Shown in pieces: positions 55,096 through 62,613 of a stretch of DNA of 64,000 bases. Source of the DNA: Herbidospora daliensis. Lineage in GTDB: Bacteria > Actinomycetota > Actinomycetes > Streptosporangiales > Streptosporangiaceae. The stretch spans positions 283,353-347,352 of the forward strand of contig NZ_BBXF01000003.1 of NCBI RefSeq assembly GCF_001570585.1, read 5' to 3'. The notes beneath the pieces are model-generated. The model had not been told where the DNA came from and ran no database searches. It saw only the letters and a program-made list of their open reading frames with translations. The first letter of the stretch is position 1, and the number at the start of each line of letters is the position of its first letter. Both the position numbers and the translations under genes were made by a program.

Positions 55096-56120
55096 GGAAG
55101 GCGGCCGGGATCGCGGCGGCCGGCTGGCTCGGCTTCGTGATCCTGCACCACCTGCTCAGCGGCCGGTTCTGGTTGTGGCTGATCCCCGACCTGATCCCGC
55201 CCGCCCTCTATCTGGCCGTCCCGGTGACCCTGCTGGCGGCCGCCCGGTGCCGAGGCCGCGCGGCCCTGCTGGCCGCCGGTTCGCTGCTGCTGGGAGTCCC
55301 GCACGGCGGCCTCAACCCCGCCGCCCTGACCGCCCCCGGCGGCCCGCCCCCGGCCGGAGCGGTGCGGGTCTTCTCGTGGAACACCGAATACTGGCACCAG
55401 GACGACGACCCGGCGGCCTTCTACCGCTTCCTCACCGACCAGCACGCCGACGTCTACGTGCTCCAGGAGTACCTGAACTGGGTCGGCGACCGCCCCCGCG
55501 AGGTCGACGACCTGGCGGCCCTGAAACGGGAGTTCCCCGGCTACCACCTCGCGGCCGAGGGCGAACTCGTCACGGTGTCGCGCTTCCCCATCGTGGCCGC
55601 CCGCCCGGTCGTCGACCCGGCCGGCCCGTCGTGGCAGGCGGCCTTCGACCTCGCCAAGATCCTCCGCACCGACCTGCGGATCGGCCCGTCGACGCTGTCG
55701 GTCTACAACGTGCACATCCCGGCCCAGTACGTCCTGAACGAGAACCCGTTCACCACCCGCTTCTACACCGAGCTGCGCAGCCGCGGCGACCGCCGCGACA
55801 CCCAGTTCGGCGCACTGCTGGCCGACCTCGCCGCCAACCCGTCGGCGGCCCTGGTCAGCGGCGACTTCAACAGCACCGGCGCGATGGGGGAGCTGCGCCC
55901 GCTGTTCGACCGGCTGACGAGCGCCAACACGGCGAACCGTTCGATCTTCCCGACGTCGTGGTACGCGGGCGTGCTCCCCCTGTGGCAACTCGACTGGACG
56001 TTCACGAGAGGGCTGACGATCCACCAGAGCGACCTTTCAGACCCGCGCGGCCTGTCCGACCACCGGGCCCAGTCAGTGACGATCAGTACGGATCGCGGCG
56101 CCGAGGACCGGCCGGCGTAG
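55092..56120 (+). CDS. Membrane-anchored EEP-family phosphatase/phosphodiesterase, intact active site
   Basis: 342 residues from TTG 55092, which overlaps the preceding stop. Residues 5-70 hold two to three membrane helices. The EEP domain (93-335) keeps every key motif: Asn97 (SWNTEY), Glu126 (LQEY), Asn206/His208 (YNVH), Asp258/Asn260 (GDFN), Asp301 (DWT) and Asp323/His324 (SDH). The family hydrolyses phosphodiesters or phosphomonoesters with magnesium. Membrane location and gene context suggest a lipid-linked phosphate as substrate rather than DNA. The last 48 bp overlap the end of the converging DUF6461-like gene. Confidence 0.87.
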   Translation: MRKAAGIAAAGWLGFVILHHLLSGRFWLWLIPDLIPPALYLAVPVTLLAAARCRGRAALLAAGSLLLGVPHGGLNPAALTAPGGPPPAGAVRVFSWNTEYWHQDDDPAAFYRFLTDQHADVYVLQEYLNWVGDRPREVDDLAALKREFPGYHLAAEGELVTVSRFPIVAARPVVDPAGPSWQAAFDLAKILRTDLRIGPSTLSVYNVHIPAQYVLNENPFTTRFYTELRSRGDRRDTQFGALLADLAANPSAALVSGDFNSTGAMGELRPLFDRLTSANTANRSIFPTSWYAGVLPLWQLDWTFTRGLTIHQSDLSDPRGLSDHRAQSVTISTDRGAEDRPA

Positions 56121-56870
56121 GTCGGCCGGGGTGATCACCACACCCGTCACCCGGGAGGCGAGAGCCAGGGCCATCGGGTGGGCGTTGTCGAGGGAGTCGT
56201 CGGCGGCCGGGTCGACGCCCAGCTCGCGCAGATGCCGGTCGAGCCGGCCGGGGTCGGTCCCTGACCGGCGGACGGGGTAGCCCGGGTCGAGGGCGGTCAC
56301 GACGTGGCCGTCGACGGCGTAGGAGAGCCGATGGTGGGCGTAGTCGTGCCGGAGCACCGACACGGCCTCGCCCCCGTCGCGTGAGAGGGCGGACAGGGTC
56401 TCGGGCTCGGAGCCGCGCCAGCCGAAGTCCTCGACGGCGACGGTCCAGCCGCCGATCCGGCGGACGGTGACGATCTGGGGGCCCTCGGGGTAGTAGGTGT
56501 GGTCGTCGACGTCGATCTGCCGGATGTCCGCGTCGGCCGCGCCGAGCCGCCGCAGCGTCTCGTGTTCGTCGAGGTCGCGGACGAAGACGACGGTGTAGAC
56601 GTCGCCGAGCTCGCTCCGGCTCTCCCACGCGTAGTCGTCCGGCGACGGGCCGGGGGTCCGGGCGGTGGCGTGGACCAGCTCGTACGTGTCGGCCTCGTCC
56701 CAGACCTCCGGGTGGGCGGCGAGGAAGGCGTCCACGAACACCTGGGCGACCCGGCCGCGTTCGCTGACCGGGTGGCCCTGGTCCTTGGCCCAGGCGCGGA
56801 TGCGGTCGGAGACGTCCCGTCCGAGTGTCCGGTGGGTCACCCGGAGGGGGGTGAAGTCGACGTCGCTCAC
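56073..56870 (-). CDS. Lsr2-like DNA-binding segment fused to a DUF6461-like domain
   Basis: 265 residues from GTG 56870, which overlaps the upstream hydrolase stop (GTGA). Residues 24-41 (IRAWAKDQGHPVSERGRV) closely resemble the C-terminal DNA-binding part of the xenogeneic silencer Lsr2, whose core contains an RGR that enters the minor groove of AT-rich DNA. The rest (about 85-240) resembles DUF6461-type proteins (TVVFVRDLDEHETLRRLG, then GGWTVAVEDFGWRG), of unknown function. The Lsr2 N-terminal oligomerisation part is missing. The role cannot be named; DNA-linked sensing or defence is speculation. The 3' end overlaps the converging EEP gene by 48 bp. Confidence 0.65.
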   Translation of the reverse strand: MSDVDFTPLRVTHRTLGRDVSDRIRAWAKDQGHPVSERGRVAQVFVDAFLAAHPEVWDEADTYELVHATARTPGPSPDDYAWESRSELGDVYTVVFVRDLDEHETLRRLGAADADIRQIDVDDHTYYPEGPQIVTVRRIGGWTVAVEDFGWRGSEPETLSALSRDGGEAVSVLRHDYAHHRLSYAVDGHVVTALDPGYPVRRSGTDPGRLDRHLRELGVDPAADDSLDNAHPMALALASRVTGVVITPADLRRPVLGAAIRTDRH

Positions 56871-57823
56871 AGGGTGGTCAGCCAGTCGGTCAGGATGCGG
56901 TTGACCTCTTCGGGGCGTTCCTGCTGGATCCAGTGGCCGCAGCCGTCGAGCACGTGGGAGGAGACCAGGCCCGGCAGCGTGGTCGGGTAGGCGGCGATGG
57001 CGCCGGCCATCCACGTCACGGTGGCGTCGAGGGCGCCGGCGGCGAACAGCGACGGCTGGGTGATGGGGGCGCCGTCGAACTCGGCCAGGTCCTCCCAGTC
57101 GCGGTCCATGTTCCGGTAGCGGTTGAGGGCGCCGCGCAGGCCGGTGCGTTCGAACTCGGCGGCGTAGACGTCGAGGTCGGCTTCGCTCAGCCAGGCGGGC
57201 AGCCGGTCGGCGGGGAACCGGTCGCGCAGCCTGCCGCCCCCGGAGACGAAGTGGGGGTCGGTCGTGTGCGGCATCGTGTCGGCCGACAGGGCGGCGTAGA
57301 AGCCGGCGAGCCAGCCGCGCACGTCGGGTTCGATCTCGGCCTCGGCCCGGCCGGGCTCCTGGAAGTAGCTGATGTAGAACTCGTCGTCGCCGCCCATCGC
57401 CGCGAAGATCTCGGTGGGGCGGGGCCCGCCGCGCGGGGCGTAGGCGACGCTCAGCAGGCCGACCGCGCGGAAGACGTCGGGCCGCAGGAGGGCGGAGTGG
57501 GCGGCGATCGACGAGCCCCAGTCGTGCCCGACGACCACCGCCGACTGTTCGCCCAGCGCCTGGACCACCGCGACGTTGTCCTCGACCAGCTCCACCATCC
57601 GGTAGGCCGCCACGTCGTGGGGCTTGGACGAGCGGCCGTAACCCCGCACGTCGACGGCCGCGACGCGGTATCCGGCCTCGGCCAGCACCGGGATCTGCCG
57701 CCGCCACGAGTACCACGACTCGGGGAACCCGTGCACGAGCAGCACCAGCGGCCCCGACCCCTGCTCCACCAGGTGGATGCGGCCGGCGGCGGTCTCGACC
57801 AGGCGATGGGTGAGTGCGTTCAT
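56867..57823 (-). CDS. Alpha/beta hydrolase, epoxide hydrolase-like
   Basis: 318 residues. The family motifs are HGFPE (31-35, oxyanion hole), the nucleophile Asp101 in GHDWGS and the catalytic His297 in GCGHW; an Asp nucleophile separates it from esterases and fits epoxide hydrolases or dehalogenases. A cap region of about 100 residues contains tyrosines that may activate the epoxide. GGAGGG lies directly before the ATG. It follows the PEP-mutase-like pseudogene by 7 bp and overlaps the DUF6461-like gene. Confidence 0.88.
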   Translation of the reverse strand: MNALTHRLVETAAGRIHLVEQGSGPLVLLVHGFPESWYSWRRQIPVLAEAGYRVAAVDVRGYGRSSKPHDVAAYRMVELVEDNVAVVQALGEQSAVVVGHDWGSSIAAHSALLRPDVFRAVGLLSVAYAPRGGPRPTEIFAAMGGDDEFYISYFQEPGRAEAEIEPDVRGWLAGFYAALSADTMPHTTDPHFVSGGGRLRDRFPADRLPAWLSEADLDVYAAEFERTGLRGALNRYRNMDRDWEDLAEFDGAPITQPSLFAAGALDATVTWMAGAIAAYPTTLPGLVSSHVLDGCGHWIQQERPEEVNRILTDWLTTL

Positions 57824-57830
57824 CCCTCCA

Positions 57831-58650
57831 TCATCCGACGGATTCGAACGCGCTGTTCACCACCCCGAAGTCCGCCGCGTCCGCGAGCGCCCCGTACGTG
57901 CCCGACGTGAGGATCTCGGCGGCGGCCCTCCCGGCCAGGCCGTAGGCCGCCTGCGAGATCGACGACCCGAGGCTGACCCGCCGCACGCCCGCCTTCCGCA
58001 GCGCCTCGACGTCCGGGGCGCCGGGGCCGGCCATCGCGTTGACCGGCAGCGACGTCCGGGACACGAGTTCGGCCAGCGTCGCCAGGTCGAGGAGGCCGGG
58101 CACGAGCAGGCTGTCGGCGCCCGCCTCCGCGTAGGCGGCGGCGCGGGTCACCACGTCGTCGAGGCGGCCGGCCGGGTCGCCGATCCCGAACAGGAAGACG
58201 TCCGTGCGGGCGTTGATCAGCAGTTCGGGCAGGCCCGCGTCGGCGGCCGCCTGACGGGCCGCGCGGATACGTCCGGCCTGGTCGGCGACGTCGAAGAGCG
58301 GGCCGCCGGGCGCGGTGCAGTCCTCCAGGTTGACGCCGACCGCGCCGATCACCGCTGTCACGCTCTCGGCGACGTCCTCCGGGCCGGGGCCGTAGCCGCC
58401 CTCGATGTCGGCCGTGACGGGCAGCTCGACGGCGGCGGTGATGCGGGCGACGGCGTCGGCGGCCTCGGCGCGGGTCAGGTGCTGGTCGTCGGGGCGGCCG
58501 AGGGCCCACGACACCCCGGCGCTGGTGCCTTGGCCCCGGCGGCGGCGATCATCGCGGCGCTGCCGGCGTCCCAGGCGTTGGGCAGCAGCAGGATCCCGTC
58601 GGCGTGCAGGTCGCGAACGCGCGGGCCTTGGCGTGCAGGTCGTCGGTCAT
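57831..58650 (-). pseudogene. PEP mutase/isocitrate lyase-family gene broken by two frameshifts near its start
   Basis: The family start is at ATG 58650 with AGGGGG 8 bp upstream, and it reads MTDDLHAKARAF in one frame. At about 58613-58618 the frame must shift by one base to continue with RDLHADGILLLPNAWDAGS. At about 58525-58532 a second shift is needed to reach SWALGRPDDQHL, and roughly ten bases of the usual AGAKA-x-x-TTSAG stretch seem missing. The remaining 227 residues up to 57831 are intact, including DIEGGYG and NARTD. A product starting at the GTG near 58514 would lack the NAWD active-site segment. Either the gene has decayed or the assembly has errors in this GC-rich stretch. Confidence 0.75.
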
Positions 58651-58677
58651 GGTCGTCCCCCTGAGATGCAACCCACG

Positions 58678-58726
58678 GGTTACAGTCGCTCCGTAACCTG
58701 TCAAATGAGATAAAGAGGGTTACACT
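58678..58726. promoter_or_regulatory. Divergent promoter region with three GGTTAC half-sites and leaderless start for the CGNR gene
   Basis: TGTCAA (58699-58704) and TACACT (58721-58726) with a 16-bp spacer form a + strand promoter whose -10 box ends 6 bp before the GTG at 58733, the geometry of a leaderless transcript. The same TGTCAA reads TTGACA on the - strand and can serve as the -35 box for the PEP-mutase-like gene. GGTTAC occurs at 58678-58683, inverted at 58693-58698, and again at 58718-58723 over the -10 box. Autoregulation by the CGNR protein is possible. Confidence 0.6.
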
Positions 58727-58732
58727 GGGAGG

Positions 58733-59320
58733 GTGCAGCCGGACACGCTGATCGGACTGGGCGGACACCCCGCCCTCGATTTCCTCAACAGCCACCTCGT
58801 CTTCCACCGGGAGACGTTCGAGCTCCTCGGCGACGGCACGGCCTACCTCGACTGGCTGGAAGCCGAACACCTCGTCGACGCCGGCGACAGGGCGGCCGCC
58901 GAGACCGACCCGGGCCTCGACGCCGCCGCCCGCGCCGCCGTCGGCCTGCGCGACACGCTGCGCCCGGTGATCGCCGCGTGGGCGGCCGGCACGCCCGGCG
59001 CCCCCGATGACGCGACCCTGGCCGCGCTGAACGGGCTGGTCCGGGTCGGCCGGCGCTGGGACGAGGTCGTGCCCGCCGACGGCGGGCTCGCCTACCGGCC
59101 GCGCCGCGCGTGGGGGAGCCCCGAGGCGCTGCTCGCCCCGGTCGCGGAGGCGGTCGCCGACCTGTTCGTCCACGGCGACCGGGCGCTGGTCCGGGTGTGC
59201 GACGACGTGACCTGCGGCCTGTGGTTCTACGACACCACCAAGTCCCGCCGCAGGCGCTGGTGCTCCATGGCGATCTGCGGCAACCGGGCCAAGGTCCGCC
59301 GCCACCGGATGGCGACGTGA
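58733..59320 (+). CDS. CGNR zinc-finger (ABATE-type) transcriptional regulator
   Basis: 195 residues, GTG start. The N-terminal 145 residues follow the ABATE domain (GHPALDFLNSHL, then VGLRDTLRPVI). The C-terminus has Cys-x4-Cys (CDDVTC) and WCSMAICGNRAKVRRHR, the CGNR zinc finger thought to bind DNA. There is no spaced ribosome-binding site; the promoter geometry suggests a leaderless message. It overlaps the glycosylase gene by GTGA. Its targets are unknown, but repeated GGTTAC sites lie directly upstream. Confidence 0.9.
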   Translation: MQPDTLIGLGGHPALDFLNSHLVFHRETFELLGDGTAYLDWLEAEHLVDAGDRAAAETDPGLDAAARAAVGLRDTLRPVIAAWAAGTPGAPDDATLAALNGLVRVGRRWDEVVPADGGLAYRPRRAWGSPEALLAPVAEAVADLFVHGDRALVRVCDDVTCGLWFYDTTKSRRRRWCSMAICGNRAKVRRHRMAT

Positions 59321-59862
59321 ACCCGCTGCCCGACGTCCTCGCCGAAGACCTGGACGTCGTCTTCGTCGGCATCAACCCCGGCCTCACCTCGGCCGCGCGG
59401 GGGCACAGCTTCGCCACCCCGGGGAACCGGATGTGGCCCGCCCTGCACCGCTCCGGGTTCACGCCCCGGCTGCTGCGCCCCGAGGACGAACGCGACCTGC
59501 TGCCCCTCGGCCTCGGGCTGACCACGATCGTCCGCCGGGCGACGTCCAAGGCCGCCGACCTCGCCACCGGGGAGTACGTCGCCGGCGGCCGCGACCTGGT
59601 CGCCCGCATGGCGCCCCTGCGCCCGCGATGGCTGGCCCTGCTGGGCGTCACCGGCTACCGCCGGGCCTTCGGCGTGCCGGGCGCGACCATCGGCCCGCAG
59701 CCCGGCCGCCTCGCCGGGGCGCGGGTGTGGGTGCTGCCGAACCCCAGCGGGCTGAACGCCCACTACCCGCCCGAGGCGCTCGCCGCCGAGTTCACCCGGT
59801 TCCGGCTGGCGGCTTGCATCCGGTACCCACGTACAGCCTTACCGTCGGGGCATGACGCCTGA
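59317..59862 (+). CDS. Mismatch-specific uracil/thymine-DNA glycosylase (Mug-like)
   Basis: 181 residues, GTG start overlapping the CGNR stop. The two Mug/TDG motifs are present: GINPG (18-22) near the N-terminus, which positions the attacking water, and NPSGLNAHY near 145-153, which wedges into the helix. The protein removes U or T mispaired with G in base-excision repair. Its end carries the promoter of the following MerR-controlled genes, so its last codons, including a rare TTA at 59839, overlap regulatory DNA. Confidence 0.9.
   Translation: MNPLPDVLAEDLDVVFVGINPGLTSAARGHSFATPGNRMWPALHRSGFTPRLLRPEDERDLLPLGLGLTTIVRRATSKAADLATGEYVAGGRDLVARMAPLRPRWLALLGVTGYRRAFGVPGATIGPQPGRLAGARVWVLPNPSGLNAHYPPEALAAEFTRFRLAACIRYPRTALPSGHDA
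59814..59845 (+). promoter_or_regulatory. MerR-type promoter and operator inside the end of the glycosylase gene
   Basis: A -35 box TTGCAT (59814-59819) and a -10 box TACCGT (59840-59845) are separated by 20 bp, the over-long spacing typical of MerR-controlled promoters. The spacer holds GTAC-ccac-GTAC (59823-59834), the same GTAC-N4-GTAC core as the mercury operator of Tn501. The -10 ends 6 bp before the ATG at 59852, so the message would be leaderless. The merR gene is 330 bp downstream in the same unit. Confidence 0.7.
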
Positions 59863-60166
59863 CATCTCCGCCTGCACCCTGCCCACCGCCGAACGGCCGC
59901 TGCGCGTCGCCGAGTTCGACACGTTGTTCGCCGAGGCGGTGCGCGGCGTGCGGCGCGAAAGCCCGGAGCGGCTGCGGTTCGAGCTCGCCCACGAACCCGG
60001 GTACGCTGCCCGCGCCGCCCACCTGGCGGTCCGGGAGCACGGCTGCTGCTCGTTCTTCACCTTCACCCTCACCGTCGCCGACGGCGGCCTCACGCTGGAC
60101 GCGACGGTGCCACCCGGGCACGAAGACGTGCTCGACGCGATCGAGGCCCGCGCCGCCGGCCGCTGA
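59852..60166 (+). CDS. Small cysteine-containing protein encoded with merR
   Basis: 104 residues, one globular domain without signal peptide or membrane segment. A conserved-looking EHGCCSFFTFTL motif carries two adjacent cysteines (about 62-63) suited to binding a thiophilic metal; Cys8 is a third. The mixture of helix (LAVREHG) and strands (FTFTLTVADGGLTLDAT) suggests a small alpha/beta protein. No function is established. It is the first gene under the MerR-type promoter and sits 17 bp before merR, so a metal-binding or metal-transfer role is a fair inference. Confidence 0.7.
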   Translation: MTPDISACTLPTAERPLRVAEFDTLFAEAVRGVRRESPERLRFELAHEPGYAARAAHLAVREHGCCSFFTFTLTVADGGLTLDATVPPGHEDVLDAIEARAAGR

Positions 60167-60183
60167 CGAGAGGAGAATCCGCG

Positions 60184-60564
60184 ATGGACGGGTCGTACCT
60201 GCGCACCGGGCAGGTGGCCGAACGGGCCGGGGTGAACGTCCAGACGCTGCGCTACTACGAGCGGCGCGGACTGATCGCCGAGCCGGGCCGCAGCCTCGGC
60301 GGCCACCGCTGCTATCCGCCCGACACGGTCGCCCTCGTCGGCGCGATCAAGGCCGCGCAGCGGCTCGGCTTCACCCTCGACGAGGTGGCCGGCCTGCTGG
60401 CGACCGGCCGGTCGACCCCGGACCTCCGCGACCGGGCCCGCGCCAAGATCGCCGAGATCGACGCGAAGATCGCCGGCCTGGCCGGCGTCCGGCGGGCGCT
60501 GAGCCGGGTGGTCGCCGCCCGCTGCGACAGCCTGACCGACTGCACCTGCCCCGAGCTCGCATGA
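60184..60564 (+). CDS. MerR-family metal-responsive transcriptional regulator
   Basis: 126 residues. The N-terminal helix-turn-helix is canonical (LRTGQVAERAGVNVQTLRYYERRGL). A long dimerisation helix follows (DRARAKIAEIDAKIAGLAGV). The C-terminal loop has Cys114, Cys120 and Cys122 (CDSLTDCTC), the type of cysteine cluster used by metal-sensing members such as ZntR and MerR; Cys43 is an additional one. GAGAGGA precedes the ATG. It probably acts at the GTAC-N4-GTAC operator upstream of the preceding gene. The metal is not certain: the next gene suggests an oxyanion, the site suggests a soft metal cation. Confidence 0.92.
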   Translation: MDGSYLRTGQVAERAGVNVQTLRYYERRGLIAEPGRSLGGHRCYPPDTVALVGAIKAAQRLGFTLDEVAGLLATGRSTPDLRDRARAKIAEIDAKIAGLAGVRRALSRVVAARCDSLTDCTCPELA

Positions 60565-61691
60565 CGGGCCGCCACCGGCTGGGCGAGGTGACGGCCGTCT
60601 TCCTCAAGCTGGGTGTCATCGCCTTCGGCGGGCCCGCCGCGCACACCGCGATGATGCGCGACGAACTGGTGCGCCGCCGGGGCTGGGTGAGCGACCAGCG
60701 GTTCGTCGACCTGATGGGCGCGACCAACCTCATCCCCGGCCCCAACTCCACCGAGCTGGCCATCCACCTCGGCTACGACCGGGCCCGCTGGCGCGGGCTG
60801 CTGGTGGCCGGGGTCTGCTTCATCGTGCCGGCCGCGCTCATGGTGACGGCCCTGGCCTGGGTGTACGTCACCTACGGCGGCACCCCCGAGATCCGGGGCG
60901 TGCTCTACGGGGTGGTGCCGGCCGTCATCGCGATCATCGTGCACGCGCTGACCGGCCTGCTGCGCACCGCGATCAAGAACCTCTGGCTCGCGGTCCTGGC
61001 GGTCGCGGCCCTGGCCGCCTACTTCCTCGGCGTCAACGAGCTGCTGATCCTGGCCTCGGGCGCGCTGCTGGCCGCCGCCACGACGGCCGCCCGCCGGGGC
61101 CTGCTCGCCGTGCCGCTCCTCGGGCCGGTGGCCGGCGGCCTGCCCGTCTTCCCCGACCCGACCGGCGGGCAGCTCACGCAGCTGTTCCTGACCATGCTGA
61201 AGATCGGTTCGGTCCTGTACGGCAGCGGCTACGTCCTGCTCGCCTTCCTGCGCGGCGACTTCGTCGAACGGCTCGGCTGGATCAGCGGCCGGCAGCTCGC
61301 CGACGCCGTCTCCATCGGCCAGGTGACCCCCGGGCCCGTCTTCACCACCGCGACCTTCATCGGCTACCTGGTCGCCGGTCCGCTCGGCGCGTTCCTGGCC
61401 ACCGTGGCGATCTTCCTGCCGTCGTTCGTCTTCGTCGGCCTGCTCACCCGGCTCACCGACCGGCTCCGCGCCGCCGAGTGGACCTCCGCGCTCCTCGACG
61501 GCCTCAACGCCGCCGCCCTCGCCCTCATGGCCGGGGTCTCCTGGCAACTCGGCGTCACCGCGATCGTCGACCCGCTGACCGTCGCCGTCGCCGCGGTCAC
61601 GCTGGTGCTGCTCTGGACGACCCGGCTCAACAACGCCTGGTTCATCGCCGCGGGGGCCGCGATCGGCCTGGCCCACACCCTGCTCACCTGA
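60561..61691 (+). CDS. chrA: Chromate transporter, ChrA family
   Basis: 376 residues with two homologous halves of about five to six membrane helices. The N-terminal half has the family motif FGGPAAHTAMMRDELVRRRGW and GATNLIPGPNSTE; the second half repeats it as VLYGSGYVLLAFLRGDFV and SIGQVTPGPVFTTATFIGY. ChrA proteins expel chromate from the cytoplasm, giving resistance. The start overlaps the merR stop (ATGA), so it is part of the MerR-controlled unit. The stop (TGA) abuts the stop of the converging ThiF-like gene directly, with no spacer. Confidence 0.93.
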   Translation: MTGRHRLGEVTAVFLKLGVIAFGGPAAHTAMMRDELVRRRGWVSDQRFVDLMGATNLIPGPNSTELAIHLGYDRARWRGLLVAGVCFIVPAALMVTALAWVYVTYGGTPEIRGVLYGVVPAVIAIIVHALTGLLRTAIKNLWLAVLAVAALAAYFLGVNELLILASGALLAAATTAARRGLLAVPLLGPVAGGLPVFPDPTGGQLTQLFLTMLKIGSVLYGSGYVLLAFLRGDFVERLGWISGRQLADAVSIGQVTPGPVFTTATFIGYLVAGPLGAFLATVAIFLPSFVFVGLLTRLTDRLRAAEWTSALLDGLNAAALALMAGVSWQLGVTAIVDPLTVAVAAVTLVLLWTTRLNNAWFIAAGAAIGLAHTLLT

Positions 61692-62612
61692 TCACCCGTA
61701 CAGCGCGGCCGGGTCGAGGTGGTAACGCCCCGACGCGACCGGTTCGCCGAGCAGCAGCCGCCGGGCGGCGTCGGTGACCGCGCCCGCGCCCACCGCCACG
61801 TCGGAGGCCAGCTGCGGCCAGCTCGCCAGGGTCCGGCCGACCTCCGGCAGGGACGCCCGCATCCGGGGGCTCAGCGAGTCGAACATCGCCAGGACGTACC
61901 GGATCTTGTCCTTGGGCGCCAGCCCGATCAGGTCGTCGGCGCTGACGTCGCCGAGGCGGCCGTGGAAGATCGGGCGGCCGGGTTCGAGGTCGAAGCGCTC
62001 GACGTCGAGCATGCCGCGGTCGCTCGTGCTCATCAGCACCGGGATGCGCAGGTCGCGTGCGCGTTCGCGCACGGCCACCTTCGCGTAGAGGTCGTCGCAC
62101 TCCTCGACGACGAGGTCGAGGCCGTCGAGGAACACCTCGACGTTGGCCGGGGTGACCCCTTCGGGGAAGGTCTCGACGTCGAGGTAGGGGTCGATCTCGT
62201 ACATCTGGCGGGCGGTCACGACCGTCTTCTCCAGGCCGAGGTCGGGCAGCCCGGCGCGGATCCGGTTGAGGTTCGTCAGGTCGAGCCGGTCGAAGTCGGC
62301 GATCCTGAACGACCCGCCGACGCCCTCCATCGTCAGGGTGAGCGCGGTGCCGTTGCCGACCGACAGGCCGACCACGCCGATCCGGGCCGCGCCGAGCCGC
62401 CGCTGCTCCGCGGGGGTGATCTTGTTCCGGTTGCGGTCGGTGCGCAGCCGCCGGAACTCCTCGGCCGGGTGGGTGCGCACCAGCACCGCCGACCACGGGT
62501 ACCAGACCCAGGTCCCGTCGCCGAGAGGGTCGTGGACGCGGCGGACCGCACCCGAGCCGAGCAGTTCCTCGGCCTGGGTCTCGGTCAGCAGGGCGGGGCG
62601 CCATTCGTCCAC
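61692..62612 (-). CDS. ThiF/MoeB-like adenylating (E1-like) protein
   Basis: 306 residues, GTG start. The E1-like nucleotide site is VVGLSVGNGTALTLTMEGVG (about 79-98), followed by DFDRLDLTNLNRI, which holds the acidic and Arg residues for ATP. No Cys-x-x-Cys zinc knuckle is seen. The N-terminal 70 residues (RTHPAEEFRRLRTDRNRNKI) resemble the MoeY/Rv1355c-type proteins, in which a nitroreductase-like half normally follows; here the protein ends soon after the ThiF domain. Its substrate, usually the C-terminus of a small sulphur carrier, is not identifiable. It starts 1 bp after the GNAT gene. Confidence 0.82.
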   Translation of the reverse strand: MDEWRPALLTETQAEELLGSGAVRRVHDPLGDGTWVWYPWSAVLVRTHPAEEFRRLRTDRNRNKITPAEQRRLGAARIGVVGLSVGNGTALTLTMEGVGGSFRIADFDRLDLTNLNRIRAGLPDLGLEKTVVTARQMYEIDPYLDVETFPEGVTPANVEVFLDGLDLVVEECDDLYAKVAVRERARDLRIPVLMSTSDRGMLDVERFDLEPGRPIFHGRLGDVSADDLIGLAPKDKIRYVLAMFDSLSPRMRASLPEVGRTLASWPQLASDVAVGAGAVTDAARRLLLGEPVASGRYHLDPAALYG

Positions 62613-62613
62613 G

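Noticed and set aside
57831-58514. Treating the intact 227-codon frame as a complete PEP-mutase-like gene
   Set aside because: The conserved N-terminal active-site segment NAWDAGS and a good ribosome-binding site lie upstream in two other frames, so the gene is better described as frameshifted.
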